A stretch of 64,000 nucleotides of DNA from Triparma columacea (taxonomy: Eukaryota > Sar > Bolidophyceae > Parmales > Triparmaceae), in assembly GCA_030267965.1 (NCBI GenBank), contig BRYA01001450.1:28584-92583 (forward strand), given 5' to 3'. Positions 32,560 through 42,663 of this stretch are shown piece by piece. How positions within the stretch are numbered: the stretch's first letter is position 1; every line of letters begins with the position of its first letter. A program made the position numbers and the translations under genes. Below the pieces are notes generated by a model. The model searched no databases. It saw only the letters and a program-made list of their open reading frames with translations, and was not told the origin of the DNA.

Positions 32560-35250
32560 TCACACCCCCAGCTGCGCGTGGTTCGTCTTAATTTTCCTCG
32601 TCTTAAAGAAGTCGTTCCTCGGGTTCCCCACCTCCTGATAAAGTCTCCCCCTCCCCCCGCTCCTCTCCCCCAGTCCTCCCTGTCTCCTAACGCTCCCAAT
32701 CTGGAGGTTGTGGTCCTTCTCCTTCTCTAACGCGGCCTCCTCACGTTTTAGGTGCAAGTCCCCGGTTGCGCTGTAGGCGAGTATGTCCCTGAGTATTGCG
32801 TTCTCCTCCTTAACCGTGCTGCATAGTCCCCCCTCCGCCCTGGACCTCGCAGTTGCCTTTTCGTGTAGGTTGGTGAGGATCCTGAACGTGTAGCCCTGGT
32901 CGACGAGGTACTGCTGCCGCTTCGTGCTGTAGTACATCTCGCTGGTGTCGGTGCTTACGAGGGTGTAGAAGAAAGCGTTGAAGCTGTCCTTGTTCGTGCC
33001 GTCAGTGGCGGTGCCGGCCTTGGGACGGAGGATACGACCTAGACGTTGGGCCTCCTGCCTCCTGCTCCCGTAGTGGCTCGCGATCTGGATGATTACGTTG
33101 GCCTCTGGTAGGTCAATGCTGGTGTCCCCGACCTTGGATATGAAGAGTGTGCTGCTGCCCTGGTTAGCCTTGAACATCCCCAGGATTCCCTGCCTCTCCA
33201 GCTCCGCCGTGCCTCCGTGGATGCAGGGTTCCTGGAACTTCTTGCTGTAGTAAACCAGTGCCGTGACAAGGTCGCTGAAGACGATGATCTTGTCCCCCCT
33301 CTTCTTGTGCTCCTTAAGTAGGAACTCGACCGTCCTCATCTTGCAGGGGTTCATGACGTAGAGCATCTGCTTCCTCCTAACGTCGTCCATCTTCAGGTAC
33401 TCCTTCATGAAGCTCCTGGGGAGGGGGCACCACACCTCGAGGCACTGCACGTTCGCCAGGTACCCCGCTGCCGTTAGGTCCATCCAGTTGGCCTCGTAGA
33501 GCTTGGGCCCAATGAGGAAGTTGAGGTCCCCGATCTTGTCGTCCTCCCTGACTAGGGTCGCCGTGAGGCCCAGCTTCGTGTGGCTCTTGACGTTGCCGAT
33601 GACCTTCCTGAACGTGGCCGCCGGGACCACGTGTACCTCGTCCATCATAATGAGCCCCCACTCCCTCCCCTGTATTTCCTTCATGACCTCCTCGCTAGCC
33701 TCGTTCCTCTTCCCGCTGAACGTTAGCATCGTGTACGTCGTGATGAGGACGCACCCTTCCGGGTGCATCTGGTCCTTCATCTGGCTGGTGAAGCACGCGA
33801 TCCTTCCCCTGTCCTCCTCCCTCTCCCCGATCGTCGTCCACTTCTGGAACTGCTCCTTCCACTGCAGCACGCTCACGGCGTTCGTGCAGAGGACGATGCA
33901 GCCCTTGCCTACGGTCTGGGCGGCGGTTACGCCGGTCAACGTCTTGCCGGCACCGCAGGGGAGGACGATTATTCCGGACCGCGCGCGACCGTTGCCGAAC
34001 ATCTTGGAGAGGGAGCGCTCCTGGTAACGCCTGATCCTGGTGGACGGCCTCAGGTTGAAGTTGGGGATGGACTTCAGGGAGTTGTCTGACCGGAAGTCGT
34101 ACTCCTCCATAAGGGGGTAGTCTAGCTCTATGCAGGTCTTCTTAACGTTCTCCACCATGGTGCTCTCGATCTCGAAGCTGATGGTACCCTCCCTCTTGGC
34201 CTCCCTAACCACCCTGTTGCCAGCCTCGTCCTCCTCCCCCTCGGAGGAGGATTCATCGCTGCTGGAGGCCCCGTCCTCGACGTCCCTCAAGTTGCTCCTG
34301 TCCTCGGCCTCGACTGTGCTCTTTATCCAAGCATCTCCCCCCTCCTGAGGGTAGGTAGAAGAAAAGCGGGCGAAAAGGGGGGAAGAGGCAGGGTTGGTGT
34401 GAGGGGGGTAACGACGTGGGAGCTACGGGATCATTGTGCTTGTCATTTCGTGCTACGGGATCATTGTACTGCTTGTCCCTTGTCCTTTCTCTTTTCGATT
34501 AAAGTTTGCCCATCCCCCCCCCCCTTCCCCCTTCTCTATTCACTCTCACCTCCTCCGCCCCCTCAGCCTTGACCCTGCACTCAAGTATCTCCGGTCGTCT
34601 GCTTAGGAACCTAAGTATCTCCCTCCCCTCCGCGTCGTCCTTCCCTTCCACCATTACCCGTCCGTCCTTCAGGACTAGCTTCACCTTTCCGTACCTCTCA
34701 GTGCAACCCTTAATGAAAGAGGAAACGTTGTCAGGGACTGCGGTTTTGGAGAGCTTGCTTAAAGTCCTTATGATACCCCCTGACGTGTAGTTCACGGCAG
34801 AAGCGGCGTAGAGGGAGAAGGGGGTGAGCTGGTAGTGGTGGACCCACTGTGGCCTTGCTACCGGCTCGCTTATGGTTACCAGGAAATCGTAGGCTGTGGC
34901 GTAGAGAGGGTTGTCGACCTCCATAACTATCATGCCGGTGCTGAGGACGTAGAGGGGACGGGAGGGGTGGTCGGGCTTTAGGGGGGGGAGGGGGAGGGGG
35001 GTGGAGTGGAGGAGGGAGAGGTGGTGGGAGAGGTGGGACTGGATGGTAGGGGCAGACTTCTTACCCCTCCCCCACCCACCGCGACCTCCTCCCTTTTTCT
35101 GTGGTTTTGTGAAGGGTGGTTTAGGGTTAGATGTATTGTATTAGGGTTGTGTGTGTGTGTGTGGGTGGGGAGTGTGTGTGTGCGTGTATGTGTGTATGTG
35201 TGGCCTCTAAAAGCAGCGTGTGGTATTAATCTTACTTTCCGTGGAGGCAT
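32560..35250 (-). CDS. ERCC3: TFIIH helicase XPB/ERCC3 (Rad25/Ssl2)
   Basis: Three exons, 35236..35250 (15 bases, MPPRK), 34550..35098 and 32560..34344, join in phase 0 to 782 residues, the usual length. The N-terminal domain shows HPSRPLYVLSTG, AYDFLVTISEPVARP and LSKLSKTAVPDNVSSFIKGC. Helicase motifs are: LPCGAGKTLTG (Walker A), MMDEVHVVPA (DEVH box), GLTATLVREDD (motif III plus the XPB RED motif), KIIVFSDLVTALVYY, and QEAQRLGRILRPK (motif VI). XPB is the 3'-5' translocase of TFIIH, opening promoters and acting in nucleotide excision repair. The tiny first exon is deduced from a GTAAGA donor, a TCTAACCC branch point and a CCACAG acceptor; intron 1 contains a GT microsatellite. Confidence 0.96.
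35147..35205. repeat. GT-rich microsatellite in ERCC3 intron 1
   Basis: Imperfect (GT)n / (TGTG) tract within the intron after the 15-base first coding exon. Confidence 0.85.
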
Positions 35251-35621
35251 TTTTTTGGCTTTTTTGATGCGTTTTTGAGCTTAAAAATGAGTGTGATGTT
35301 GCTGTTGAGTACTAATTGAGCATTTATCGCTTTTTAATGCGAGATTTTCTTGTTTGAGAGGAGAAATTGGATGGATGACTGAGGAGAGAAAAGAGGGAGG
35401 ATTAATTTTCATTCTCCTCTTCTCCCATATACTTTCTCCCTCCCTTATCTCTTCTCCCTCTCCTTCTCCCTCTCCTTCTCTACCTTCTTCTTCACCTTCT
35501 TCTCCACCTCCTTTTTGACTTCCTTCTCCTCTTTGCTCCTTTTTTCCCTTCTCCTCGTGTTCTATTTTCTTATCTTCCCTTTCCCCTCCTTACACACATA
35601 CATATACATATACATACACAT
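35251..35621. promoter_or_regulatory. Divergent promoter region ERCC3 / PPR-SMR with polypyrimidine tract
   Basis: The 371 bases between divergent starts hold a CT-rich stretch of about 190 bases (35400..35590) on the + strand and a CA/TA repeat (35592..35622) that runs up to the ATG. No named promoter motif was identified. Confidence 0.45.
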
Positions 35622-38570
35622 ATGTTCTTCATCTCCTTTTCCACATACTTAATCCTTTACATCATATTCCTCCTCTCCTTATCTGTAGTCTCATTCTTCC
35701 TACCCCTCCCTATAGTGACATCTCCTCCTAACCTCTCTACTCCCCTCTCTACCTTCATAACACCACTCCTTACAAACGAGAAGAGAAATAGAAACGAGAA
35801 GAGAAGGAACAGGGTCAGATTTGACGCAAACAAAGGCAATTTTAAACTATCCTCCCACACACCTTCCTCCTCCTTCTCCTCCTTCTCCTCCTCATCCTCC
35901 TTCAACGACGATGAAAGTGATGACGAAAATGATTCGAATTACCTCACCCAGTTAACCTCAATAGTATTAAACACGTCAACTCCACAATTAAACACACGTT
36001 ATATCCAGTCTAAATTCTCCACAATCCTAGCATCAACTCTACTACCCTTTACACCCTCACCTCCCCCTTCTGCAGTCGGGGATGAGGTAGTTGGGGATGA
36101 AGAGGCTGGAAATTCTCCAGTCGAAAATTCTCCATTCGACCCCCTCGATGGCGTTGTCTTTGTACTGGATGTAACAATACTTATCGATTATATACTATCA
36201 TCCTCCACCTCCTCCTCCACCTCCTCCTCATCTGTCAATGATAATGAGTCAGATAATGAAATCGTGTTTAAGTTATCAAGGTGTGCAAGTTTAGCAATAA
36301 ACGGGTTAGGTTTAACAGGTGGTATAAGACTATCAGGACGGGAGGAGGGGGTTAGAATGGTGTTGGAGAGAATGTGGGATATTAAGGACGACATTAAGGG
36401 GGAGGGGGTAAGGGGGAAGGATGATAGAGAAACTACGGTTGTGGTAGAGGAAGAGGAGGACGATGATAGCGATCGTGACGACGACGACGACGATGATGAC
36501 GATGATTCCGGGGATGTTCAAGTGGAAGATTTCAATGAAATCGCAAACAAAATATCACGTTGGATGGTCCCTGGCGCCGGCCTACGTACCCGCTACGGTA
36601 CCCAGAGGTCCGATCTAATCCTCTCAACTCGTTTAAAACTCCTAAGTTTAATGACACTCGACGATGCAGTCAGTCACGTATTTAGGGAATTCGAGGATGT
36701 CACAACCTCAACACACTCACGTCCACCATTAGGTATACCAGAGTTTAAAGTCCTTTGCGAGAAAGCTGGTTCTGAGGGTAGGGGTATACGGTACGCCCGT
36801 GACCTTGGGGTCGCCCTATCTTTAGGTACTGGAGGTGGGTCGGGAGGAGGGTTTGAAGGGGAGAGTACGGAGGCTATGAACGCGGCGTTTAAGGCTGCTA
36901 AGGGGGAGGAGGAGGCGAGGGTACTTTTGGAGGAAATGAGGAGGTGAGGTATTATATAGAGGACACAAGCGGGGGGGAGAGGGGGAGGGGTTTTTAGAGG
37001 AAGACAAAAGAAGGGTGAGAAAACTATAATTCCAACCCCCCCCCTCCCCCCCCCCATCAACCACTTCTTAGCAATAGGAGATACAGGGACAGGCCAACAC
37101 CAAACGGTCAAACCTACTCTCTCTGCATGACCCACATCCACACCTTAGGTGGTGACTGGAGGTCTATCTGGTCGACTGCAAAGTCTGACGGTATGGCTGG
37201 TTCCGCGGCGGGGGGACTATGGACGTGTACAGGGGGGAAGGTTGGACAGGAAGACTTAGAGGATATTATGAAAGATGGATCCTTCACTGAAACTGCTATA
37301 AACGAGGCACTCGAGGGCCTTGAGAGAGGGGGGGGACTTGGGGCTGAGGGTTTACTGGAACTCTTGGATATACTTATCGTATCAGAGGCGACGTTCGATA
37401 CGGAGGGGTACGAGAGGATGTGGAGAATGTGCAGACACGCTAAAGGGGAGGAGGAATACGGGGTTAGGTACAACGTACTGTTCGTAATGGGGGAGGCTAT
37501 TGTTAACATGGAGGAGAGGGAGGCGAAGGATATCGTGAGGGAGGGAACGAGGAGGTGAGCTTTGGGAGGGGACGATAGAGGGGGAGGGGGAGGGGGGCGA
37601 CCCCCGCCCGACCGCGAAACGTACAGGGATAACGACGGATATTAACCCTCCCCCCCCCCACCACCCCGACCTCCGTAATTTGTCACTTAGGGGAGTAATG
37701 AGCGCTTTGATAAAGGGCGCGAGCAGGAGGGGCGACGTTATGCTCGCAGTCCGTTACCTTATCCTTCTGTCCGAAAGGGGCGAACACTTCAGTAGGGACG
37801 TTTACAGGGCTGTCGTCATGGCAGCGGTTAGGGGGGGGAGGGGAGGGGGGGAGGGGGGACAGGGGGGGATCAAGTGGCTGGAATATGGACTTAAGGTACT
37901 GGAAATTATGGAGGGGGTGGGGGTTAGACCGGACGGGGGGATATTGGGGGGGGTTATTTACTTGGCTAGCAGAGAGAATATGTGGGGACTGTGTGAGAGC
38001 TTGGGGAAGAGGAGCGAGAGGGAGATTGGGAGGAGGGGAGTCGGAGAGGGGGTTAGGGAGTCAATGGTCGGGGCGGCGAGGAGGATGGGAAAGGTCGAGG
38101 AGGGGCTGGAGTGGTACGAGAAAATACTAGACAGCGGGAAGGTCGGGGTTGGGGTTTTCAACGACGTGGGGTGCATGCTGGGGGGGGAGAAGGAGAGGTG
38201 GAGGGGGTACGAGGTCGTTCGGAAGACCATGAAGGTGGCTCGGGGGGCTGGAGGGTGGGGGGCTCGGGTGGGGAGGAGGGAGGGCAAGGACTTTGTGGTG
38301 GACTGCCACGGGTTCGGAGTGGAGACCTCCAGGCTGCTGGTCGTGTGGGGGCTGAACGTGGCGTACGAGAAGGGGTGCGGGCTTGTGTGCGTGGTGGGGA
38401 AGGGGAAAGGGAGCAAAGATGGACCGATCGTAGCGATGCAAATGCTAGACTTTCTCCTGGGGGAACTTGATCTTGAAGGGCGGCTTGACGAGGGGAATTT
38501 CGGTAGAATCATCGTAGAGGAGGGGGAGGTGGAGAAGAGCGTGGAGAAGTCGAAGATGTGGGTGAAGTGA
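35622..38570 (+). CDS. PPR-SMR protein, probably organelle (plastid) targeted
   Basis: Exons 35622..36943, 37072..37554 and 37691..38570 join in phase 2 to 894 residues. The C-terminus is an SMR endonuclease-type domain with the DCHG motif (VDCHGFGVETSRL) and the GKGKGSKDG loop. The middle carries degenerate pentatricopeptide-like helical repeats (NGQTYSLCMTHIHTLG, RGVMSALIKGASRRGDVMLA, YRAVVMAAVRGG). The N-terminus is a strong hydrophobic segment (FFISFSTYLILYIIFLLSL) followed by a Ser/Thr/basic stretch, as in signal-plus-transit plastid precursors. PPR-SMR proteins bind or cleave RNA in plastids and mitochondria of plants and algae. Exon 1 is AT- and pyrimidine-rich, whereas exon 3 is extremely G-rich. 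Confidence 0.75.
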
Positions 38571-38647
38571 GGTTGTATGTAATCATTGTTGTTCGCATAT
38601 TGTGATACTCTTTTTGGCTGTTTTTGAGAATTTGAGGGTCCAAGCTG

Positions 38648-39511
38648 ATGACTCATTCCAAAATGCGACTCTCACCATTACATCAGGCCGCCCTAGGCAC
38701 TCTTTTGGGCAACGCTGGTTCTGAACCAGACATGACTGTTGTTCCCAAACGCGAATTACCTAAGATCGAGTCCCCTAACCATGAAATCACTATCAAGTCC
38801 CATCCTCGAGACTTTTTTCAGCACTCCTTCTCTTCCTCTATGATGAGTGATGGCCGTGTACAATTCGCGACGAGTACACCTGACATTAATAAGAAGTATC
38901 GAAGCGGAGAGCTTGTTGTGCGAGGCACTTTCAATGAAAAACCAACAGGAACCCTCATCCTTGCAGCTGAGCTTGCCACTGATGAATGTAAATGGAGCCC
39001 GGTGACGAAGGTTCTCTCACTCGCTCTTCTGAAAGTCATCGGGTCAATGTTGGGGAACGATTTTTCTTGGTCGATTGGGGATGCTAGAAAACGAATTAAA
39101 CCTCACATTGCCTTCCCTTTGCTCAAGATTGTAGACGAGTTCCATTTTTCCAACAGCAACGGGAGAGAATTGAAAACGAACGGGAACGGTCGAAGGGGTG
39201 GGCTATTGGGTAGAATAGGTAGAATAGAAGAGACTGAGGAGGAGATGAAACGGAGGATGGAGAGGACTAAAGAGGTTGAGGGTGAATTTGATCGCGGCAC
39301 TGAGATCACATTCCGGGCGCATCTGCATTACGTAGACTTTGCCAATTGGGTCGCTGTTGGCATCCCTCTAATCCACGCGATGCCTCTTTCTCGATGGTGG
39401 TCTGACTCACCGCTTAAATTCTCACTTTACACAAACGGAGATCAGCGTCGTGACGTATTCAGTTTGACAATCAACAACGCAGAGCACACGAGACCGCCAA
39501 ATCGAACGTAA
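38648..39511 (+). CDS. Conserved-looking protein, possibly DUF1769 family
   Basis: Single exon, 287 residues from the first ATG. I cannot name it with confidence. The central part (GELVVRGTFNEKPTGTLILA, GSMLGNDFSWSIGD, IKPHIAFPLLKIVDEFHFS) and the later HYVDFANWVAVGIPLIHAMP block recall the fungal/protist DUF1769 family in layout. There is no signal peptide, and the basic linker near residue 185 is low complexity. It lies 78 bases after the PPR-SMR gene on the same strand. Confidence 0.5.
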   Translation: MTHSKMRLSPLHQAALGTLLGNAGSEPDMTVVPKRELPKIESPNHEITIKSHPRDFFQHSFSSSMMSDGRVQFATSTPDINKKYRSGELVVRGTFNEKPTGTLILAAELATDECKWSPVTKVLSLALLKVIGSMLGNDFSWSIGDARKRIKPHIAFPLLKIVDEFHFSNSNGRELKTNGNGRRGGLLGRIGRIEETEEEMKRRMERTKEVEGEFDRGTEITFRAHLHYVDFANWVAVGIPLIHAMPLSRWWSDSPLKFSLYTNGDQRRDVFSLTINNAEHTRPPNRT

Positions 39512-39834
39512 AAAGGTCAAAGTTTCAACCAAACACTAAACTCTTTTCTCCCCCCACCTTTCTTGGCTGCTGACACCTTGTCGCGAGGTCCGGGAGAGCA
39601 AAAAAGGTTAAATTATAAAAGTAAGCAAACAACGAACCCTCCCGACCCTAATCCCCCGTCCGCCCTTCTCTCGGAATCCAGTACCACCCACGATGCCCCC
39701 TTACCCACTCAACGCGTCCGTCCAAGCTTGATTAGGCCAAAATGTTTCATAATGTTTCCCCCATTTTTATTCGTCGTACAATTTGGATTCTTACCCATTT
39801 CCCCTCCCCCTTGCCCCCCCCCAGAACCTATAAA

Positions 39835-41006
39835 ATGAAGTTTGCTGCTGCTGCTATCTTTGCTACCCTCGCTACCACCGCTGTTGCGCACAAGCACCCC
39901 CACAAGAAGCTCAGGAAGCGTGATGCTGTTCGCTCCCACCGCAAGCAGTTCAAGGACTTTATGAACGAGCACGGGAAGGTCTACCAGACCCAGGTGAGAA
40001 TGGTCAGAAAGCAAGCACGCACGACAATGATTTCTAAACGCTAACGCGACCCTTCGGTCTGGCTTCGACTGTTCCCCCACAGGATGAGCACGAGCACCGC
40101 TTCAGCATCTTCTCCAAGAACCTCCTCGAGTTTGACGAGCTCAACGCCGATCTTGTCGCCAACGGCAAGGACGCCATCCACGGAGTCACCCAGTTCACCG
40201 ACATGGAGCGCTCCGAGTTCGAGGAGCAGTACCTTGGTGCTTACTACACTGCTGCCGACTTCCCCAACCTTGAGACCATCACCCACTTCCCCGAGGGACG
40301 CCTCGACAGCACCCGCGGAAAGTACCAGCTCTCCGATGACGGCCTCATGACCGATGTCAAGGACCAGATGCAGTGCGGCTCCTGCTGGGCCTTCGCCGCC
40401 ACTGAGACCCTCGAGACCGCTTGGGCCAAGGCCGGCAACGACCTCGTTGAGCTCTCCCCCCAGCAGATCGTCTCTTGCGACGTCGGAAACGGCGACTACG
40501 GATGCTCCGGCGGCATGCCCAGCTCCGCCTTCGAGTACGTCTTCACCGCCGGAGGAATCGCGTCCGAGGCCGACTACCCTTACACCTCTGGATCCGGAGC
40601 CACCGGCACCTGCACCAGTCCTCTCCCCGCTTTCTCCGCCACGGCTTCCTCCGACGCCGCTTGGGCCTACGCTCAGGATGCTTGCATGCCCGGATCCGCC
40701 GAGTGCGTCGAGGACTCCGACGCCATCGCCTCCGCCATCAAGTCCTACGGAGGAATTGCCATCGCCATTGACGCCTCCGCGTTCTTCTCCTACACCGGCG
40801 GAGTCATGACCGCCGACTCCTGCTCCAGCAACCCTTCCTCCCTCGACCACGCCATCCAGATCGTCGGCTACAACGCCGATGAGAACTACTGGATCGTGAG
40901 GAACAGCTGGAACACCAGCTGGGGAGAGGACGGCCTCGTCCGCATGGAGATGGGAACCAACACCTGTGGACTCGCTAACATTGCCGCGCTCATCACCTCC
41001 CTCTAA
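39835..41006 (+). CDS. Papain-family cysteine protease (C1A) preproenzyme
   Basis: Exons 39835..39993 and 40083..41006 join in phase 0 to 360 residues. A signal peptide (MKFAAAAIFATLATTAVA) is followed by an I29 inhibitor propeptide (FKDFMNEHGKVYQT, HRFSIFSKNLLEFDELN, GVTQFTDMERSEF). The mature enzyme has the oxyanion Gln and catalytic Cys (QMQCGSCWAF), the GCSGG motif, the catalytic His (LDHAIQIVGY) and Asn (RNSWNTSWGE). It should act in the vacuole/lysosome or outside the cell. Codon use is extremely biased toward C at third positions, stronger than most neighbours, which suggests high expression. Confidence 0.95.
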
Positions 41007-41286
41007 GAAGATCATTTGGATCTAAAATAATCCTAAGCCGCGTTATACATATAACGGGGGAGTAGTATTATGAAAAGGGCGAAGGAGAGCACAAGAAACA
41101 TGAGAAGACAGAGCAGGCGGTCCTGGACGCAAGCGCTTGTGGGCGGGACTCTGAAGAAGAATAATGTCACCTATTATGTTTTCACGAAAAATCATTGCCT
41201 ATAGTAGCTCTAGGGATGCCGCAAAGCTCCTTCCCTCCCCCCCCCCATCCTCCCATCCCCTCACCGTCCCCACACCCTCACCGTCC

Positions 41287-42345
41287 TCACACTCTCGTCT
41301 TGAACATAATGCTCAGGTACTTCTGGCACTCCTCCACGCTCCCCGCAGCCCCCCCCACCCTCATGTCAACGTCGTCGCAGACCAGGTCGAGCACGTCCTT
41401 CCCCCCGTCCTTCTCCGAGAGGAACTTCCCGCCGCTCTCCTCCACCACCAGGGCTACCCCTACGACCTCGTAGAGGAAGCGGAGCTTGGCCTTGGCCTTG
41501 TCGCTGCTGACGTTGGTGAACACACCCCCGCCCTTGCTCAGGATGTGAACGACGTCGGGGACCATGCCCCCGGAGTACCTCAAGGTGTACCTGTTCTTGA
41601 TGTACCCCTGAATGAGAGCCTCATACTTCTTGGAGTCCTGCGTCGCCCTCAGGTTCCCAGGCGCGAACACCTTCTTCTCCTTGACCTCCACCCTCTCCTT
41701 CGTGCACACCCAGGCCCCGGGATCAACCACGTACGTCAGCTCCTTGCACCCCTCACCCCTGACGGCCACGTACGCAGTGAGGCGGGAGCCGTACATGACG
41801 ACTATGGAGGCCAGGCAGGAACGGCCGGGGGAACCGACGAGGGTCGCGCACGCGGGCCAGATGGCGTAGATACCACCGACGGCGAAGTTGGGGCCGATGA
41901 CGGAGGAACCGTCGAGAGGGTCAAAGGACACAGTGAAGGGGGCAGAGGGCGTCATGGGAACAAACGTTGGGGTCTCCTCTGAAATACCGTTGAGGAAGAC
42001 CTCGCTCTTCTTCAGCTCCTGAAATGAGATCTCGTCCGTCAGGAGGTCCAACCCAAGCTGAGCATCTCCAGAGTTGTTAGTAGTCCCTGCAACTGTGGCT
42101 CCAAGTGTGGTTGAACGAAGGGCCTCTGCAATCTTCACAGAGGAGTTAAGCACCGCCGTGATAGCCTTCTCTAGTTCAGGCGTCTCACACTTTGGCATTG
42201 GAAGTGTTTTAACGGGTTTTTGAATGGCTGAGGATGTTGAATTTGAACGTTTATATGCAAGGGATAAGAGGGGAGGGGTTATGAGAGCAGCCAGGGCACA
42301 GAACTTGTGGAACGGACACTTCTGATCCATCCATATTCCCGCCAT
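41287..42345 (-). CDS. Sedoheptulose-1,7-bisphosphatase-like phosphatase
   Basis: Single exon, 352 residues from the first ATG at 42345. The sequence follows plant/algal SBPase rather than FBPase: GDAQLGLDLL, FSVSFDPLDGSS-type metal site (VSFDPLDGSSVIGPNFAVG), FAPGNLRAT, YTLRYSGGMVPDV and AKLRFLYEV. SBPase removes the 1-phosphate of sedoheptulose-1,7-bisphosphate in the Calvin cycle. The N-terminus has a hydrophobic stretch (FCALAALITPPLLSLA) followed by a Ser/Lys-rich segment, so organelle import is possible. The thioredoxin-regulated pair of plant SBPase (CGGTAC) is replaced by LGATVA, so redox control of that kind is absent. Confidence 0.88.
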   Translation of the reverse strand: MAGIWMDQKCPFHKFCALAALITPPLLSLAYKRSNSTSSAIQKPVKTLPMPKCETPELEKAITAVLNSSVKIAEALRSTTLGATVAGTTNNSGDAQLGLDLLTDEISFQELKKSEVFLNGISEETPTFVPMTPSAPFTVSFDPLDGSSVIGPNFAVGGIYAIWPACATLVGSPGRSCLASIVVMYGSRLTAYVAVRGEGCKELTYVVDPGAWVCTKERVEVKEKKVFAPGNLRATQDSKKYEALIQGYIKNRYTLRYSGGMVPDVVHILSKGGGVFTNVSSDKAKAKLRFLYEVVGVALVVEESGGKFLSEKDGGKDVLDLVCDDVDMRVGGAAGSVEECQKYLSIMFKTRV

Positions 42346-42663
42346 TGTTACAAACTTGTTATACGACGAAAATGTTGATCGGAAATGGATTGAAAATGGA
42401 GACAAAAAGGAGCTTGTCGTCGATCGATGAGGTGGTAATGTGTGATTCTTTAGTCAACCAAGGGGATATTTTGGACTATTTTGGGACTATTTTGCCTTCT
42501 GTTGCCCTCTTTTACCCTCACAAATCAATTCTTCGATGCTGTTGTCCTCAAAATTGTATTTCCAAAAACAGAGAAATTGACTAGGGGAGAGCATTGATTT
42601 GAGCTCTGGAGTGCACTTTTTGTATGACAATTTTAGATACTTTTACGACCTCGGAACAACCTG

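Noticed and set aside
40041..41015. 324-codon open frame on the minus strand opposite the cysteine protease
   Set aside because: It is a shadow of a gene with extreme C-ending codon bias. The + strand frame has signal peptide, propeptide and catalytic residues.
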